From Actinomycetota bacterium (lineage in GTDB: Bacteria; Actinomycetota; Actinomycetes; Streptosporangiales; Streptosporangiaceae): a stretch of 51,954 bases of DNA. The stretch is taken from contig DAHVDE010000103.1 in assembly GCA_027313705.1 (NCBI GenBank), positions 1 to 51,954 on the forward strand, in the 5' to 3' direction. The number at the start of each line of letters is the position of its first letter. Within the stretch, counting starts at the first letter, position 1. Positions 36,389-44,649 of this stretch are shown in pieces. The notes under the pieces are model-generated. The model did no database searches and was not told the DNA's origin. It saw only the letters and a program-made list of their open reading frames with translations. The position numbers and the translations under genes are program-made.

Positions 36389-37375
36389 ATGAGATTCGGT
36401 GTATTTATCCCTCAGGGATGGCGGCTTGACCTCGCCGGGGTGCCCGCTGGCAAGCAATGGGACCTGATGCGCGACCTCGCGCAGGCGGCCGATGCAGGCC
36501 CGTTCGAGTCGATCTGGCTTTACGACCATTTTCATACGGTCCCGCTGCCCACGGATGAGCCGACGTACGAGGCGTGGTCATTGGTGGCGGCGTTTGCGGC
36601 GACGACCAGCCGGGTGCGGCTCGGGCAGATGTGCACGTGCATGGGCTACCGCAACCCGGCGTACCTGGCCAAGGTTGCCGCCACGATCGACGTGGTGTCG
36701 GGTGGCCGGGTGGAGATGGGCATCGGCGCTGGCTGGTATGAGCACGAGTGGCGTGCCTATGGCTATGGCTTCCCCGGTGCCGGCGACCGGCTCGGCATGC
36801 TCGACGAGGGCGTGCAGGTCATGCGTCAGCTCTGGACCACGGGCAAGGCCACGCTTGACGGCAAGTACTACCAGGTCGATGGCGCGATCGGCAGGCCGCT
36901 TCCGGCGCAGGAAGGCGGCATCCCGCTCTGGATCGCGGGCGGTGGCGAGCGGCGCACGCTTCGGATCGCCGCAAGGTACGCCAGCTACACCAACTTCGAC
37001 TCGACGCCAGCGGAGTTCACCCGCAAATCGGAGATCCTGGCCGCGCACTGCGCGGACGTCGGCACCGATTTCGGCTCGATCGTCAGGTCGTCGAACTTCA
37101 ATGTCATTATCGGCGAGACGGAGAAGGATGTCGCCGACAAGCTCGCATGGGTGCGCGCACACTACGAGCCGCTCGTTCCCGCCGAGGATGCCGCGCGTTA
37201 TCACGACCTGTTCGCGAACGGCCTGACCGGCACGCCCGAGCAGATCGTCGAGAAACTGGCCGGGCTCGGCGATCTTGGCATGAGCTACGCGATCGGTTAC
37301 TTCGTCGACGCGGCATATGACCCGAGCAGCATCGAGATGTTCGCGACGAAGGTGATACCGGAACTAGCGGACTGA
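36389..37375 (+). CDS. F420-dependent LLM-class oxidoreductase
   Basis: A 328-residue luciferase-like TIM barrel: MRFGVFIPQG start, SIWLYDHFHTVPLP, VRLGQMCTCMGYRNP, GGRVEMGIGAGWYEHEWRAYG and PLWIAGGGERRTLR are the typical motifs of the F420-using subgroup common in actinomycetes. The substrate is unknown. The 126 bases between it and the divergent photolyase contain the short inverted repeat TCCT-N6-AGGA just before the start, a possible regulator site. The gene is free-standing. Confidence 0.9.
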   Translation: MRFGVFIPQGWRLDLAGVPAGKQWDLMRDLAQAADAGPFESIWLYDHFHTVPLPTDEPTYEAWSLVAAFAATTSRVRLGQMCTCMGYRNPAYLAKVAATIDVVSGGRVEMGIGAGWYEHEWRAYGYGFPGAGDRLGMLDEGVQVMRQLWTTGKATLDGKYYQVDGAIGRPLPAQEGGIPLWIAGGGERRTLRIAARYASYTNFDSTPAEFTRKSEILAAHCADVGTDFGSIVRSSNFNVIIGETEKDVADKLAWVRAHYEPLVPAEDAARYHDLFANGLTGTPEQIVEKLAGLGDLGMSYAIGYFVDAAYDPSSIEMFATKVIPELAD

Positions 37376-37391
37376 ACGCCCGGGGTCGTAG

Positions 37392-37853
37392 TCAACGGTT
37401 GAGCGAACCGGCCTGATCTGCTGCCCGGGGTTTCCGCCCGGCACGGGTCAGGCCGCCCGAGCGGTTCACCTGCCTGACGCTGTAGAACGTGGTTGCCAGT
37501 ACCAGCAGGCCGGCCACCGCGATGCTGATGCCGGTCCACAGCCCGGAGAACGGCAGTACGTCGGCGAAGACGAGAACCCCGCCGAGTCCGAGTGCCGCGA
37601 ACCCGAACGAGATGGCGGTTGCTCGCGCCATCCGGCTGGCGGCGGTCTTTTCCGCCGCCGACCGCGCGAGGCTCTGGACGGCGGCCAGCCGTCGCCGCGC
37701 CCACTGGTATTCCACGGCGAACACGGTCAAAGCGAGCACGATCACGATGATTCCTGGGCCGGGCGCGACTAGCAGCACGACCCCGACAGCGAGCATTGCC
37801 GTGCCGAGAACGGTAAGCGCTATCCGCCGCAGCAGCCGGACGGCATCGTTCAT
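37392..37853 (-). CDS. PGPGW-family (TIGR02611-like) membrane protein
   Basis: A 153-residue protein with three or four hydrophobic segments: one at about residues 10-30, a second containing APGPGIIVIVLALTVFA, and two more at about 75-95 and 105-125. The APGPG turn after the first helix is the mark of the PGPGW transmembrane family found throughout actinobacteria, whose role is unknown. It starts directly next to the stop of the upstream oxidoreductase gene, so the two are probably co-transcribed. Confidence 0.8.
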   Translation of the reverse strand: MNDAVRLLRRIALTVLGTAMLAVGVVLLVAPGPGIIVIVLALTVFAVEYQWARRRLAAVQSLARSAAEKTAASRMARATAISFGFAALGLGGVLVFADVLPFSGLWTGISIAVAGLLVLATTFYSVRQVNRSGGLTRAGRKPRAADQAGSLNR

Positions 37854-38957
37854 CTACCCAGCATCGCAGGTCACCTGGCCAGGATTGACGCCGATACCGC
37901 CGGCGGCGCTGCTCTCGTAGGCCGCGAGCGCGAACCTGAGCACGTCGGCGGCGGCCTCGGCGTCCCAGAGCAACGGGCCTTCCCCGGTGCGCAGCCAGGT
38001 CAGCCAGTGCCTGCCGCAGTCGCGGAAACTGCTGCCCCAATCGTCGTCGAGCGCATGGTAGCTGCGCATCTCGCCGTCGGCGTAGACCTCGACACTTGGC
38101 TGCTGAATGCCACGTCCGGTGCAGCGGTTCAGGCGCGCGAAACCTTTACTGCCGGTGATCTCCCAGCGCTCGTCATTGGTGTAATAGTCAGAGCGCAGGT
38201 ACATATCGAGCGCCACGTTGATGTCCCACCCGCCCCGCACGCCGTTCTCGTGCTCCCAGGCGATCATCGAAGGCGCGTCAAGTACCACGCCAGGACCCAC
38301 TTCGGTGGCTCCGATCCAGGCCCTGACCTCCCTGACCGGGCCGAAGAGCCAAAGCGCGGTCGCGAGCTTGTGCCAGCCGTCGTCGAACACCATGATGCCG
38401 CGATTGCGCTTCATCTGTTCCCACTGCCACAGCCAGCTGCTGAGCGGCACATCCCAGCCGCCGTGGGCGCTGCCCACCATTTTCATGTGGTATCCGACGG
38501 CCGGCCCGATCTCGCCCGACTCGGTGATCGCCTTCAGCTTGCGCAGCGGTTGATAGAACAGGTAGTTCTCCATGACCCGCAGTACAAGTCCGCTGGCCCT
38601 CGCAGCTTCGATCATGCGATAGGCGTCGGCCAGGTCGCTGCACATTGGTTTCTGCAAGTTCACGTGCCATCCGTAGCTGAGCAGTTCGAGTACGCCCTCG
38701 GGGTGCAACTGGACGGGAAGCAGTGCTTCCACCGCGTCTACCTCGATTCCGCTCGCCGCCAGTTCCGCCGCCGAGGCGAACGCCTTGGCGCCTGGCCAGT
38801 CGGCCTGACGCTGGGCACGGCGTTCCTCGTCAGGGTCGACAAGCGCGACTACCTCGACATCCGGGTTGTCCAGGTAGCCGCGGACGTTGAGGTCATAGAT
38901 CCGGCCGAGGCCGATGAAAGCCGCCCGCACCGGGCGGTCATATGGCATGAAAGGCAC
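37854..38957 (-). CDS. Gfo/Idh/MocA family NAD(P)-dependent oxidoreductase
   Basis: A 367-residue protein: an N-terminal Rossmann domain (AAFIGLGRIYDLNVRGYLDN, then VALVDPDEERR) and the middle motif NLQKPMCSDLADA, which carries the EKP-equivalent Lys, followed by the alpha/beta C-terminal domain. The family acts on sugars, inositols and related alcohols; the specificity is not clear. GTG 38957 has AGAGAGGG seven bases upstream; the ATG three codons later is the alternative. Confidence 0.88.
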   Translation of the reverse strand: MPFMPYDRPVRAAFIGLGRIYDLNVRGYLDNPDVEVVALVDPDEERRAQRQADWPGAKAFASAAELAASGIEVDAVEALLPVQLHPEGVLELLSYGWHVNLQKPMCSDLADAYRMIEAARASGLVLRVMENYLFYQPLRKLKAITESGEIGPAVGYHMKMVGSAHGGWDVPLSSWLWQWEQMKRNRGIMVFDDGWHKLATALWLFGPVREVRAWIGATEVGPGVVLDAPSMIAWEHENGVRGGWDINVALDMYLRSDYYTNDERWEITGSKGFARLNRCTGRGIQQPSVEVYADGEMRSYHALDDDWGSSFRDCGRHWLTWLRTGEGPLLWDAEAAADVLRFALAAYESSAAGGIGVNPGQVTCDAG

Positions 38958-39215
38958 TTAATCGCCCTCTCTGAGTGATTGCCAGCAGTATGGCAGCGAG
39001 GGCAGATAAAATGATTGATTTACTAGGGTTCACGGCGCATTGATCATCGCGCGTTGCCGGCGCAGGCCCGGTGAGGCCGCGTAGTCCGGCCACCGCGCGG
39101 CTGCTCGCGCCGGTAGCGCCGTAGGTGGCCACGAAAGCCTCGGCCGGGTGACCCGCGCGGTCGGCTGGGTGCCGAACTGCTCGCCTCGGTCGCGAGCTTA
39201 TCGCCGGCGGCACGG

Positions 39216-39968
39216 TCAGGTGCTCGCCAGGCCTAGCTGGCCGGCCCAGCGCCTGATGCACTCGGCGAAGAATTCCTTGCGGTGCTGCGGGTCCCCGGCC
39301 ACGACGTTGCGGAACTGGCCGAATAGCTCGAAAGACACCACGCCGAACAGTCCTGCCCACACCATGAGGCCTGCCTGGATCGCCGGGTCAGGGAGCTGAG
39401 CCGGGAAGACCTCGCGCACGGGCCCGAGCGCAGCCCGCCAGCCGCCCTGCTCGCCAGCAGCCGCCGTATCGCCAGCATTGGAACCGGCCGCCTGGTCGGG
39501 GCTGGCGTCGGCGAGGATCTGGACGAGCAGGGCCGACACCCGGCTGGCCGGGCCGATCGTGTCCTGCGGTGCGACGTAGCCAGGCACGGGCGAGCCGTAG
39601 ATCAGCGCGTACTCGTTCGGATTGGCCTGTGCCCAGTCCCTGACCGCGGTGCACACGGCCGACCATCGGCTGAACAGGTCGGCTCGGTCGACCGTCGCCT
39701 CGCGGCTTTCTGCCGCCGCGCCGAGCGAGTCGTAGGCATCGATGATCAGCGTGGTCAGCAACTCGTCGCGGCTGGCGAAGTACCGGTACACGGCAGAAGA
39801 GGCCATGCCAAGGTCGCGCGCGATGGCCCGCAGGCTCAGCCCGGCCGCCCCCGCTGTGGCCAGGTAGCGGCGCCCGGCGGCCAGGATCTCCCCGGTGATC
39901 TCGGCTCTGGCCCGTTCTCTTGCCGTGCGCGGTGCCGAGTACGCCGGCGTGCCTTCGGTTTGCGGCAT
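39216..39968 (-). CDS. TetR/AcrR-family regulator (WHG-domain type)
   Basis: A 250-residue repressor-type protein. The N-terminal helix-turn-helix reads GLSLRAIARDLGMASSAVYRYFASRDELL at about residues 40-68. The C-terminal ligand domain contains NPNEYALIYGSPVPGYVAP, typical of the WHG-type TetR group. ATG 39968 has AGGATAGG just upstream; a longer start at 40007 lacks one. The target is unknown. It is not an obvious KstR homologue, so I do not assign it to the two palindromes at 43.2 and 44.1 kb. The 258 bases between this gene and the oxidoreductase start hold nothing I can identify. Confidence 0.88.
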   Translation of the reverse strand: MPQTEGTPAYSAPRTARERARAEITGEILAAGRRYLATAGAAGLSLRAIARDLGMASSAVYRYFASRDELLTTLIIDAYDSLGAAAESREATVDRADLFSRWSAVCTAVRDWAQANPNEYALIYGSPVPGYVAPQDTIGPASRVSALLVQILADASPDQAAGSNAGDTAAAGEQGGWRAALGPVREVFPAQLPDPAIQAGLMVWAGLFGVVSFELFGQFRNVVAGDPQHRKEFFAECIRRWAGQLGLAST

Positions 39969-40027
39969 GCGACCTATCCTGCCACAAAACAAGAGCGCAT
40001 GAAGCAAACGAGAGCGCCGCTCCAGGA

Positions 40028-41296
40028 TTAGGTCCGGCAGCGCTGGCGGGTACGGGGCTGCTCAGGGATCGAGCCGGATTTGGCGAGCACGGGGATGTCG
40101 GCACCGGCCCTGACCCCGATCGTGCCCGGGTACTTGAGCCCGGTGCCGGTATTGAGCACCACCACCCGGTCCCGTTCGGTCAGCCAGCCGGCCTCGCGCA
40201 GCCGGCGGACGGCGGTGAAGCACGCTGCCCCCTCCGGGCAGATGAAGCAGCCCTCCAGCCTGGCGACCGTTCGCTGATCGGCGAGGATCGCCTCGTCCTC
40301 CACCGCGATTGCGGTCCCCGCCGACTGGTACAGGGAGTCGAGCACCAGGAAGTCGCCGAGAGCCTTGGGCACCGTGATGCCGAACGCGATCGTGCTCGCC
40401 TCCGGCCAGGGCTCGCTTTCCCTCGCGCCCCGCTCGAACGCCCTGACGATCGGAGCGCAGCCGGTAGCCTGGACGCAGACCATCCTGGGCAGCTCGCCGG
40501 TGACCCAGCCAAGCTCGCGCAGCTCGAGCATGGCCTTATGGATGCCGATGATGCCGACGCCGCCGCCCGTCGGGTAGACGAGGACGTCGGGGAACCGCCA
40601 GCCAAGCTGCTCGGCGATCTCCAGGCCCATCGTCTTCTTGCCCTCAAGCCGGTAAGGCTCCTTCATCGTCGACGTGTCCTGGTAGCCGGGCCGGTGCCTG
40701 ACGGCCGAGGCGATCAGGGCTCCAGCGTCGTTGATAAGCCCGTCGACCAAGTACAGCTCGGCGCCGGCGGCGACGCACTCCGCCCTGGTGATCTCCGGGG
40801 CGCCGACCGGCATCGCGATCAGGCTGGGCAGGCCAGCGCGAGCGGCGTAGACCGCCCACGCGGCGCCCGCGTTTCCGTTCGTCGGCATCGCCACGCCTTT
40901 GACGCCCAGCTCGGCCGCACGTGACACGCCGACCGCCGCGCCGCGGGCCTTGAACGTGCCGGTCGGAATCAGGCCTTCGTCCTTCATCAGCAGGTCGGGG
41001 ACGCCGAGAGCCTTGCCGAGCACCGGCATCGGCAGCAGCGGGGTCATGCCCTCGCCGAGGCTCACGATGCCGTCTGGCCCGGTCACCGGAAGCAATTCGT
41101 GATACCGCCAAAGATCAGCCCGGCGGCTCGCCAGTTCGCCTTGGTCAAGTCGCCGGGCGAGCAGCTCCAGGTCGTAACGGGCCAGCAGCGGAGCGCCGCA
41201 GTCACAGGTGCCATGCACCTGACTGGCGTCATAGCGGCGGCTGGCGCAGCGCGAGCACTCCAGGTGGGACAGGGCCGAGAAGCGGCTTGCGGTCAT
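40028..41296 (-). CDS. thrC: Threonine synthase-like PLP enzyme
   Basis: A 422-residue fold-type II PLP enzyme. An N-terminal Cys-rich stretch (ECSRCASRRY...CDCG) forms a small zinc-ribbon, then the catalytic core: SLGEGMTPLLPM, the PLP-Lys motif GTFKARG, NGNAGAAWAVYAARAG, and a Gly-rich phosphate loop PTGGGVGIIG. This matches the short, actinobacterial/archaeal type of threonine synthase, which turns O-phosphohomoserine into threonine. A second copy with another role (for example a biosynthetic dehydratase) cannot be excluded, as no other threonine genes are nearby. Confidence 0.85.
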   Translation of the reverse strand: MTASRFSALSHLECSRCASRRYDASQVHGTCDCGAPLLARYDLELLARRLDQGELASRRADLWRYHELLPVTGPDGIVSLGEGMTPLLPMPVLGKALGVPDLLMKDEGLIPTGTFKARGAAVGVSRAAELGVKGVAMPTNGNAGAAWAVYAARAGLPSLIAMPVGAPEITRAECVAAGAELYLVDGLINDAGALIASAVRHRPGYQDTSTMKEPYRLEGKKTMGLEIAEQLGWRFPDVLVYPTGGGVGIIGIHKAMLELRELGWVTGELPRMVCVQATGCAPIVRAFERGARESEPWPEASTIAFGITVPKALGDFLVLDSLYQSAGTAIAVEDEAILADQRTVARLEGCFICPEGAACFTAVRRLREAGWLTERDRVVVLNTGTGLKYPGTIGVRAGADIPVLAKSGSIPEQPRTRQRCRT

Positions 41297-41377
41297 GGGG
41301 CCAGGCTAACCGGGTGGCCTGGACATCACCCGTTTCGGGTGAGCCGAATGACTTCGTGCAGGGGTATCCATCGCCGC

Positions 41378-41893
41378 ATGACTAGGGATTCAGTGACCAG
41401 GTTTTTTGGCCGGAAGGCGCTCGGCAGGCAGGCCATGCTGGCATTCGGCCTCGCAGGCGCGAGCGGCGCTTTGCTGATCGCGGGATGCAGCACCACGTCG
41501 ACGAGCAGCGCGACCAAGTCGCCGACCGCCTCGCCATCTCCGTCCCCGAGCGCGCTCAGCAAGACCACGTGCCTGCACATCAACTCACTGCGCGGGTCGC
41601 TGACCCATCTGACCACGACCAAGGTCAGCCAGAGTTCGGCCAGCCAGCTCACGGCTGACCTGACGAACATCGAGAAGGAACTGACCGCGCTCAAGGGCGA
41701 GGACCTCGGCGCGTTCTCCGGCCAGGCCACCCGGCTCATGTCGGCACTGGATCAGATCAAGAAATCCTATGCTCAGGTGAGCAAGGACCCGACGGCCGCC
41801 TACAAGGAAATTGGCAAGGAAATAACCACGCTCAAGTCCAATTCCGGGCCGATGATCGCCGAGATGAAGACGGTCTGCAAGAACTCAGGCTGA
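41378..41893 (+). CDS. Putative lipoprotein, 171 residues
   Basis: The N-terminus has positive charges, a hydrophobic run and a lipobox LIAGC with Cys at about residue 34, so the protein is probably lipid-anchored outside the membrane. A Ser/Thr/Pro-rich linker (SPTASPSPSPS) follows, then a helical domain of about 110 residues with two Cys that may pair (TTCLHINS near the start, KTVCKNSG at the very end). I recognise no family. ATG 41378 is chosen because it gives a normal signal peptide; ATG 41348 is an alternative. It ends inside the convergent NTF2-like gene by nine bases. Confidence 0.65.
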   Translation: MTRDSVTRFFGRKALGRQAMLAFGLAGASGALLIAGCSTTSTSSATKSPTASPSPSPSALSKTTCLHINSLRGSLTHLTTTKVSQSSASQLTADLTNIEKELTALKGEDLGAFSGQATRLMSALDQIKKSYAQVSKDPTAAYKEIGKEITTLKSNSGPMIAEMKTVCKNSG

Positions 41894-42295
41894 GGCCGGC
41901 CTGATCTCGGCGGCGTCGAACTCCCAGTAGGCGCGCAGGGCCGCGATGTGGCCAGCGCCGTCGCTCAGGTAGGTGTAGACGCCGCGCACGACCACGACGT
42001 GCTGCCCGCCAGGCAGTGTGGTACGGATAATGCCGACGTCGGCGACCTCGTTGCCGCAAAGGTACGAGCGCTCGATCTCGAAGCTGATCGCCTCGTTGGG
42101 CGCTATCACCTTGTCGTAGAAGGACGCGATCTCGGCGGTGCCGCGGTGGCCATGGCCGGCCGGGTCGAGCGGGGAAGGACCGATCGGGTCAGCGACCACC
42201 GCGTCTGGCGCGAACAGGCTGAGCCAGGCGGCCCTGTCCTTGGCGTGCACCGCCGCCTGCGAGCGGCGGGCGAGGTCACGTGCGTTGCCCGTCAT
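41885..42295 (-). CDS. NTF2-like/SnoaL-like small protein
   Basis: A 136-residue protein with the cone-like fold pattern of ketosteroid isomerase relatives: AAWLSLFAPDAVVADPIG near residues 23-40, FYDKVIAPN, and a C-terminal beta strand AALRAYWEFD. Family members isomerise, cyclise or hydrate small hydrophobic substrates. Its ATG overlaps the stop of the F420-type oxidoreductase (ATGA at 42292-42295), so the two form an operon under the palindromic site at 43205. This arrangement fits steroid catabolism; the exact reaction is unknown. Confidence 0.8.
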   Translation of the reverse strand: MTGNARDLARRSQAAVHAKDRAAWLSLFAPDAVVADPIGPSPLDPAGHGHRGTAEIASFYDKVIAPNEAISFEIERSYLCGNEVADVGIIRTTLPGGQHVVVVRGVYTYLSDGAGHIAALRAYWEFDAAEIRPASA

Positions 42296-43170
42296 GGCCT
42301 GACCTTGCTGATGACCTTTTCCGCGTACGTATTGAGCGCGGCGAGTTTGGCCGCCAGCGGCTGGGTGTCCCGCTTGACGTCATAGGGCCATCTGAAGCCG
42401 ACGATCACGTCGGTCACGCCCTGGTCCGCAAGGCGCTTGATGCCGTCGGCGGTGTAGGCGTCCATCGAGATCACGTGGGTCTCGAACGGCCGGTTCTGGG
42501 TGCCTTCCTCGCGGCGCAACCCGGCCAGCCTGGCCAGGAGCCTAGGCAGGTCGGCAGGGTCGCCGCCGCCGTGCATCCAGCCGTCGCCAGTGCGGGCGGC
42601 GCGGCGGAGCATGGCCTCGCTGTGGCCGCCGTGCAGGATGGGAATCGGTGCCTGCGGGACTGGGGAGAGCTTGATCGCCGGGATGTCGAAGATCTCGCCG
42701 TGGTACTCGAAGTAGTCGCCGCCGCACAGGCCCCTGATGATGTCGACTTCCTCGTCGAGACGGCGGCCGCGGCGCTGCCACGGCACGCCGACGATGTCGT
42801 AGTCCTCGCGCCACGGGCTGGTGCCGATGCCGAGCATGAGGCGTCCTCCGGTGAGTACCGCGGTCGACGTGGCCTGCTTGGCGGTGAGTACCGGGTTCCT
42901 GATCGGGAGCTTGAGGACGAACGTGACGAATCGCAGCTTCTCCGTCACCACCCCGAGAGCGGGAATCAGCGAGAAGGGCTCGAGGAACGGCTTGCCTTCG
43001 AGGAACTCGCGGGTGCCGTCCGGACTGTACGGGTAGGCGCTCGTCGCTTCTGCCGGGTAGCAGATGCTGTCGGGCACGACCATCGTGTCGTAGCCGGCCT
43101 CCTCGGCTGCCTTGGCCAGCGGCAGGTAATAGGACGGGTCGGTCATCGACTCGGCGTAGGAGAATCGCAC
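42292..43170 (-). CDS. F420-dependent LLM-class oxidoreductase, KstR-type operator upstream
   Basis: A 292-residue luciferase-like protein: SYYLPLAKAAEEAGYDTMVVPDS, LRFVTFVLKLPIRNP, GGRLMLGIGTSPWREDY and PIPILHGGHSEAMLRRAAR are its core motifs. It resembles the F420-type oxidoreductases found in mycobacterial steroid catabolism loci. A TAGAAC-AG-GTTCTA site lies about 35 bases before its ATG, and the NTF2-like gene is coupled behind it. An oxidation or reduction in sterol breakdown is inferred from the site and the neighbours. Confidence 0.88.
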   Translation of the reverse strand: MRFSYAESMTDPSYYLPLAKAAEEAGYDTMVVPDSICYPAEATSAYPYSPDGTREFLEGKPFLEPFSLIPALGVVTEKLRFVTFVLKLPIRNPVLTAKQATSTAVLTGGRLMLGIGTSPWREDYDIVGVPWQRRGRRLDEEVDIIRGLCGGDYFEYHGEIFDIPAIKLSPVPQAPIPILHGGHSEAMLRRAARTGDGWMHGGGDPADLPRLLARLAGLRREEGTQNRPFETHVISMDAYTADGIKRLADQGVTDVIVGFRWPYDVKRDTQPLAAKLAALNTYAEKVISKVRP

Positions 43171-43204
43171 GGGTCCGATCCTGCCAGGAGCGGAAGGAAA
43201 AAGG

Positions 43205-43218
43205 TAGAACAGGTTCTA
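43205..43218. promoter_or_regulatory. KstR-type operator TAGAACAGGTTCTA
   Basis: A 14-bp inverted repeat with only the two central bases breaking symmetry. It fits the published KstR pattern TnnAACnnGTTnnA at every fixed position. It lies 35 bases upstream of the F420-type oxidoreductase start (43170) and overlaps the stop codon of the nucleotidyltransferase gene. KstR represses cholesterol catabolism genes in mycobacteria and relatives. Confidence 0.7.
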
Positions 43219-44064
43219 GTCTTGGCCCGCCAGGTTCAGGTCCGCCGTGATGTAGGCGGCCATCGCGCCAGGGAGGGCGGCTCTGTATTCCGGCGCCAGC
43301 ACCGCGCCGATCTCGTTCAGGCGAGCGGCTAGCTGCCGCGCGGCGCCGAGCAGGTCGCCGAAGCTCAGCGTCGCCACCGTGCCTGACATTTCCGCTGGTA
43401 CCTGGTCCGGCGCATAGTCGAGCAGGCTGGTGATCCCGTACTGGGGATTCGCGATGCCTGCCGAGGTGGCGAGCAGGCGCCAGTAGTCGTTGCGAGCCTG
43501 GTGCAGGCGTTCCATGGCCTCCCAGTACGACCGGCGGCGCAGGTACTTGCCTACATCAGCGAGGCAGGCCCAGGCATTGAACGCCCATTCCCTCGCCTGT
43601 GCTGGCGTGACCGGGCGCGGTTCGAACGGCTTAGCGCGGCGGCCGCGCGGATCGTAGAGCACGACCTCGTCCTTTACCTCGCCATAGTCAACCGAGGCCG
43701 GGATGACGACCAGGTCGACCTGGCAGCGGCTGGCGTACTGGGCGAAGATCCGCTCGTGAGTGAAACCCACGCCTGGCAGCTTGTGGTGGTAGCTGTCGAC
43801 CAGCTCAGATGCCTGTTCCACGGCCCGCTGCACGTCGGCGACGGCGGCATCGAAATCAGCTTCTGCCACATCGATGGCCAGGCCGGTATCGAGGTCGGAA
43901 AGCGAGTCGCCCGCTCCGCGCCCGACCGAGCACGCCACTGCGAAGAAGACCACCCGCTGCTCTGCCTCGCACCAGTCGAGCAAGTTCCGCAGGATCTGCC
44001 TTTGCCCGTCCATGGCCTCGGGTAGCGCGGCAATCCACGCCCGGCCACCGCCGCTCACTTCCAT
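43216..44064 (-). CDS. Nucleotidyltransferase-fold protein
   Basis: A 282-residue protein with the pol-beta-type nucleotidyltransferase motif ACSVGRGAGDSLSDLDTGLAI near residues 44-64, containing the S/G-rich loop and the DxD pair, and a third acidic strand at QVDLVVIP. The C-terminal half is helical. Aminoglycoside-modifying enzymes and toxin-antitoxin MNT proteins share this core; the length is closer to the streptomycin adenylyltransferase group but no substrate can be assigned. It is transcribed away from the SnoaL/SDR operon, with a KstR-type site in the gap. Confidence 0.75.
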   Translation of the reverse strand: MEVSGGGRAWIAALPEAMDGQRQILRNLLDWCEAEQRVVFFAVACSVGRGAGDSLSDLDTGLAIDVAEADFDAAVADVQRAVEQASELVDSYHHKLPGVGFTHERIFAQYASRCQVDLVVIPASVDYGEVKDEVVLYDPRGRRAKPFEPRPVTPAQAREWAFNAWACLADVGKYLRRRSYWEAMERLHQARNDYWRLLATSAGIANPQYGITSLLDYAPDQVPAEMSGTVATLSFGDLLGAARQLAARLNEIGAVLAPEYRAALPGAMAAYITADLNLAGQD

Positions 44065-44114
44065 CCGTTCAGTGTGCCAGTTATGCCGTGCTTGCGATGG
44101 CCGGGGTCAGGCGG

Positions 44115-44128
44115 TAGAACATGTTCTA
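44115..44128. promoter_or_regulatory. KstR-type operator TAGAACATGTTCTA
   Basis: A perfect 14-bp palindrome in the 108-base gap between the divergent nucleotidyltransferase and SnoaL-like genes, 45 bases upstream of GTG 44173. It fits the KstR pattern TnnAACnnGTTnnA and nearly repeats the site at 43205. It probably controls the + strand operon of SnoaL, DUF1214, SDR and sulfotransferase. Confidence 0.75.
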
Positions 44129-44172
44129 GTTATTGACTGGAGCTTAGCTGTGGTGCGGCGCCTGGAGGCATT

Positions 44173-44646
44173 GTGATCGACCTAGTGGAGCTTGAGAAGA
44201 TCCGGCAGCTCAAGTACCGGTACCTGCGCTGCGTCGACTTGAAGCTGTGGGAGGAGATCGGCGACGTGTTCACTCCTGACGCGACGGCGGACTACGGCAC
44301 GCCTTCCGCAGGGCGGCCGCTCGACTTGAAATGCCGCGAGGACATTGTCGCTTTCCTGCGCGATAGCCTCGGCAACGGCATCATCACGTTGCACGCCGCC
44401 GGGCAGCCAGAGATCCAGATCGACGGCTACGAGGCGACGGGGACGTGGCGGTTCACCGACATGGTGCTGGCCGTTGACTTCAGGGTTGTCATCAGCGGCG
44501 CGGCGTTTTACGAGGACAGGTACCTGCGCGGCGATGACGGGCAGTGGCGCATCTCGCATACCGGTTACGTGCGCCTGTTCGAGTCCACGATGTCGCTCGA
44601 TGACTGGCCTAGCTGGAAGCTGACGGCGAACAGGTGGGCGAGCTAG
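44173..44646 (+). CDS. SnoaL-like/NTF2-fold protein
   Basis: A 157-residue protein of the SnoaL_4 pattern: an N-terminal helix IRQLKYRYLRCVDLKLWEE, DVFTPDATADYG, TLHAAGQPEI, ATGTWRFTDMV and WRISHTGYVRLFE. Relatives act on polyketide or steroid-like substrates. GTG 44173 has GGAGG five bases upstream. It is the first gene of a + strand operon with DUF1214 (three bases later), SDR and sulfotransferase, under a KstR-type site. Confidence 0.85.
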   Translation: MIDLVELEKIRQLKYRYLRCVDLKLWEEIGDVFTPDATADYGTPSAGRPLDLKCREDIVAFLRDSLGNGIITLHAAGQPEIQIDGYEATGTWRFTDMVLAVDFRVVISGAAFYEDRYLRGDDGQWRISHTGYVRLFESTMSLDDWPSWKLTANRWAS

Positions 44647-44649
44647 GCC

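Noticed and set aside
38938-39360. Possible gene between the Gfo/Idh/MocA oxidoreductase and the TetR gene
   Set aside because: Low-complexity composition, overlaps the TetR end, and lacks a ribosome site.
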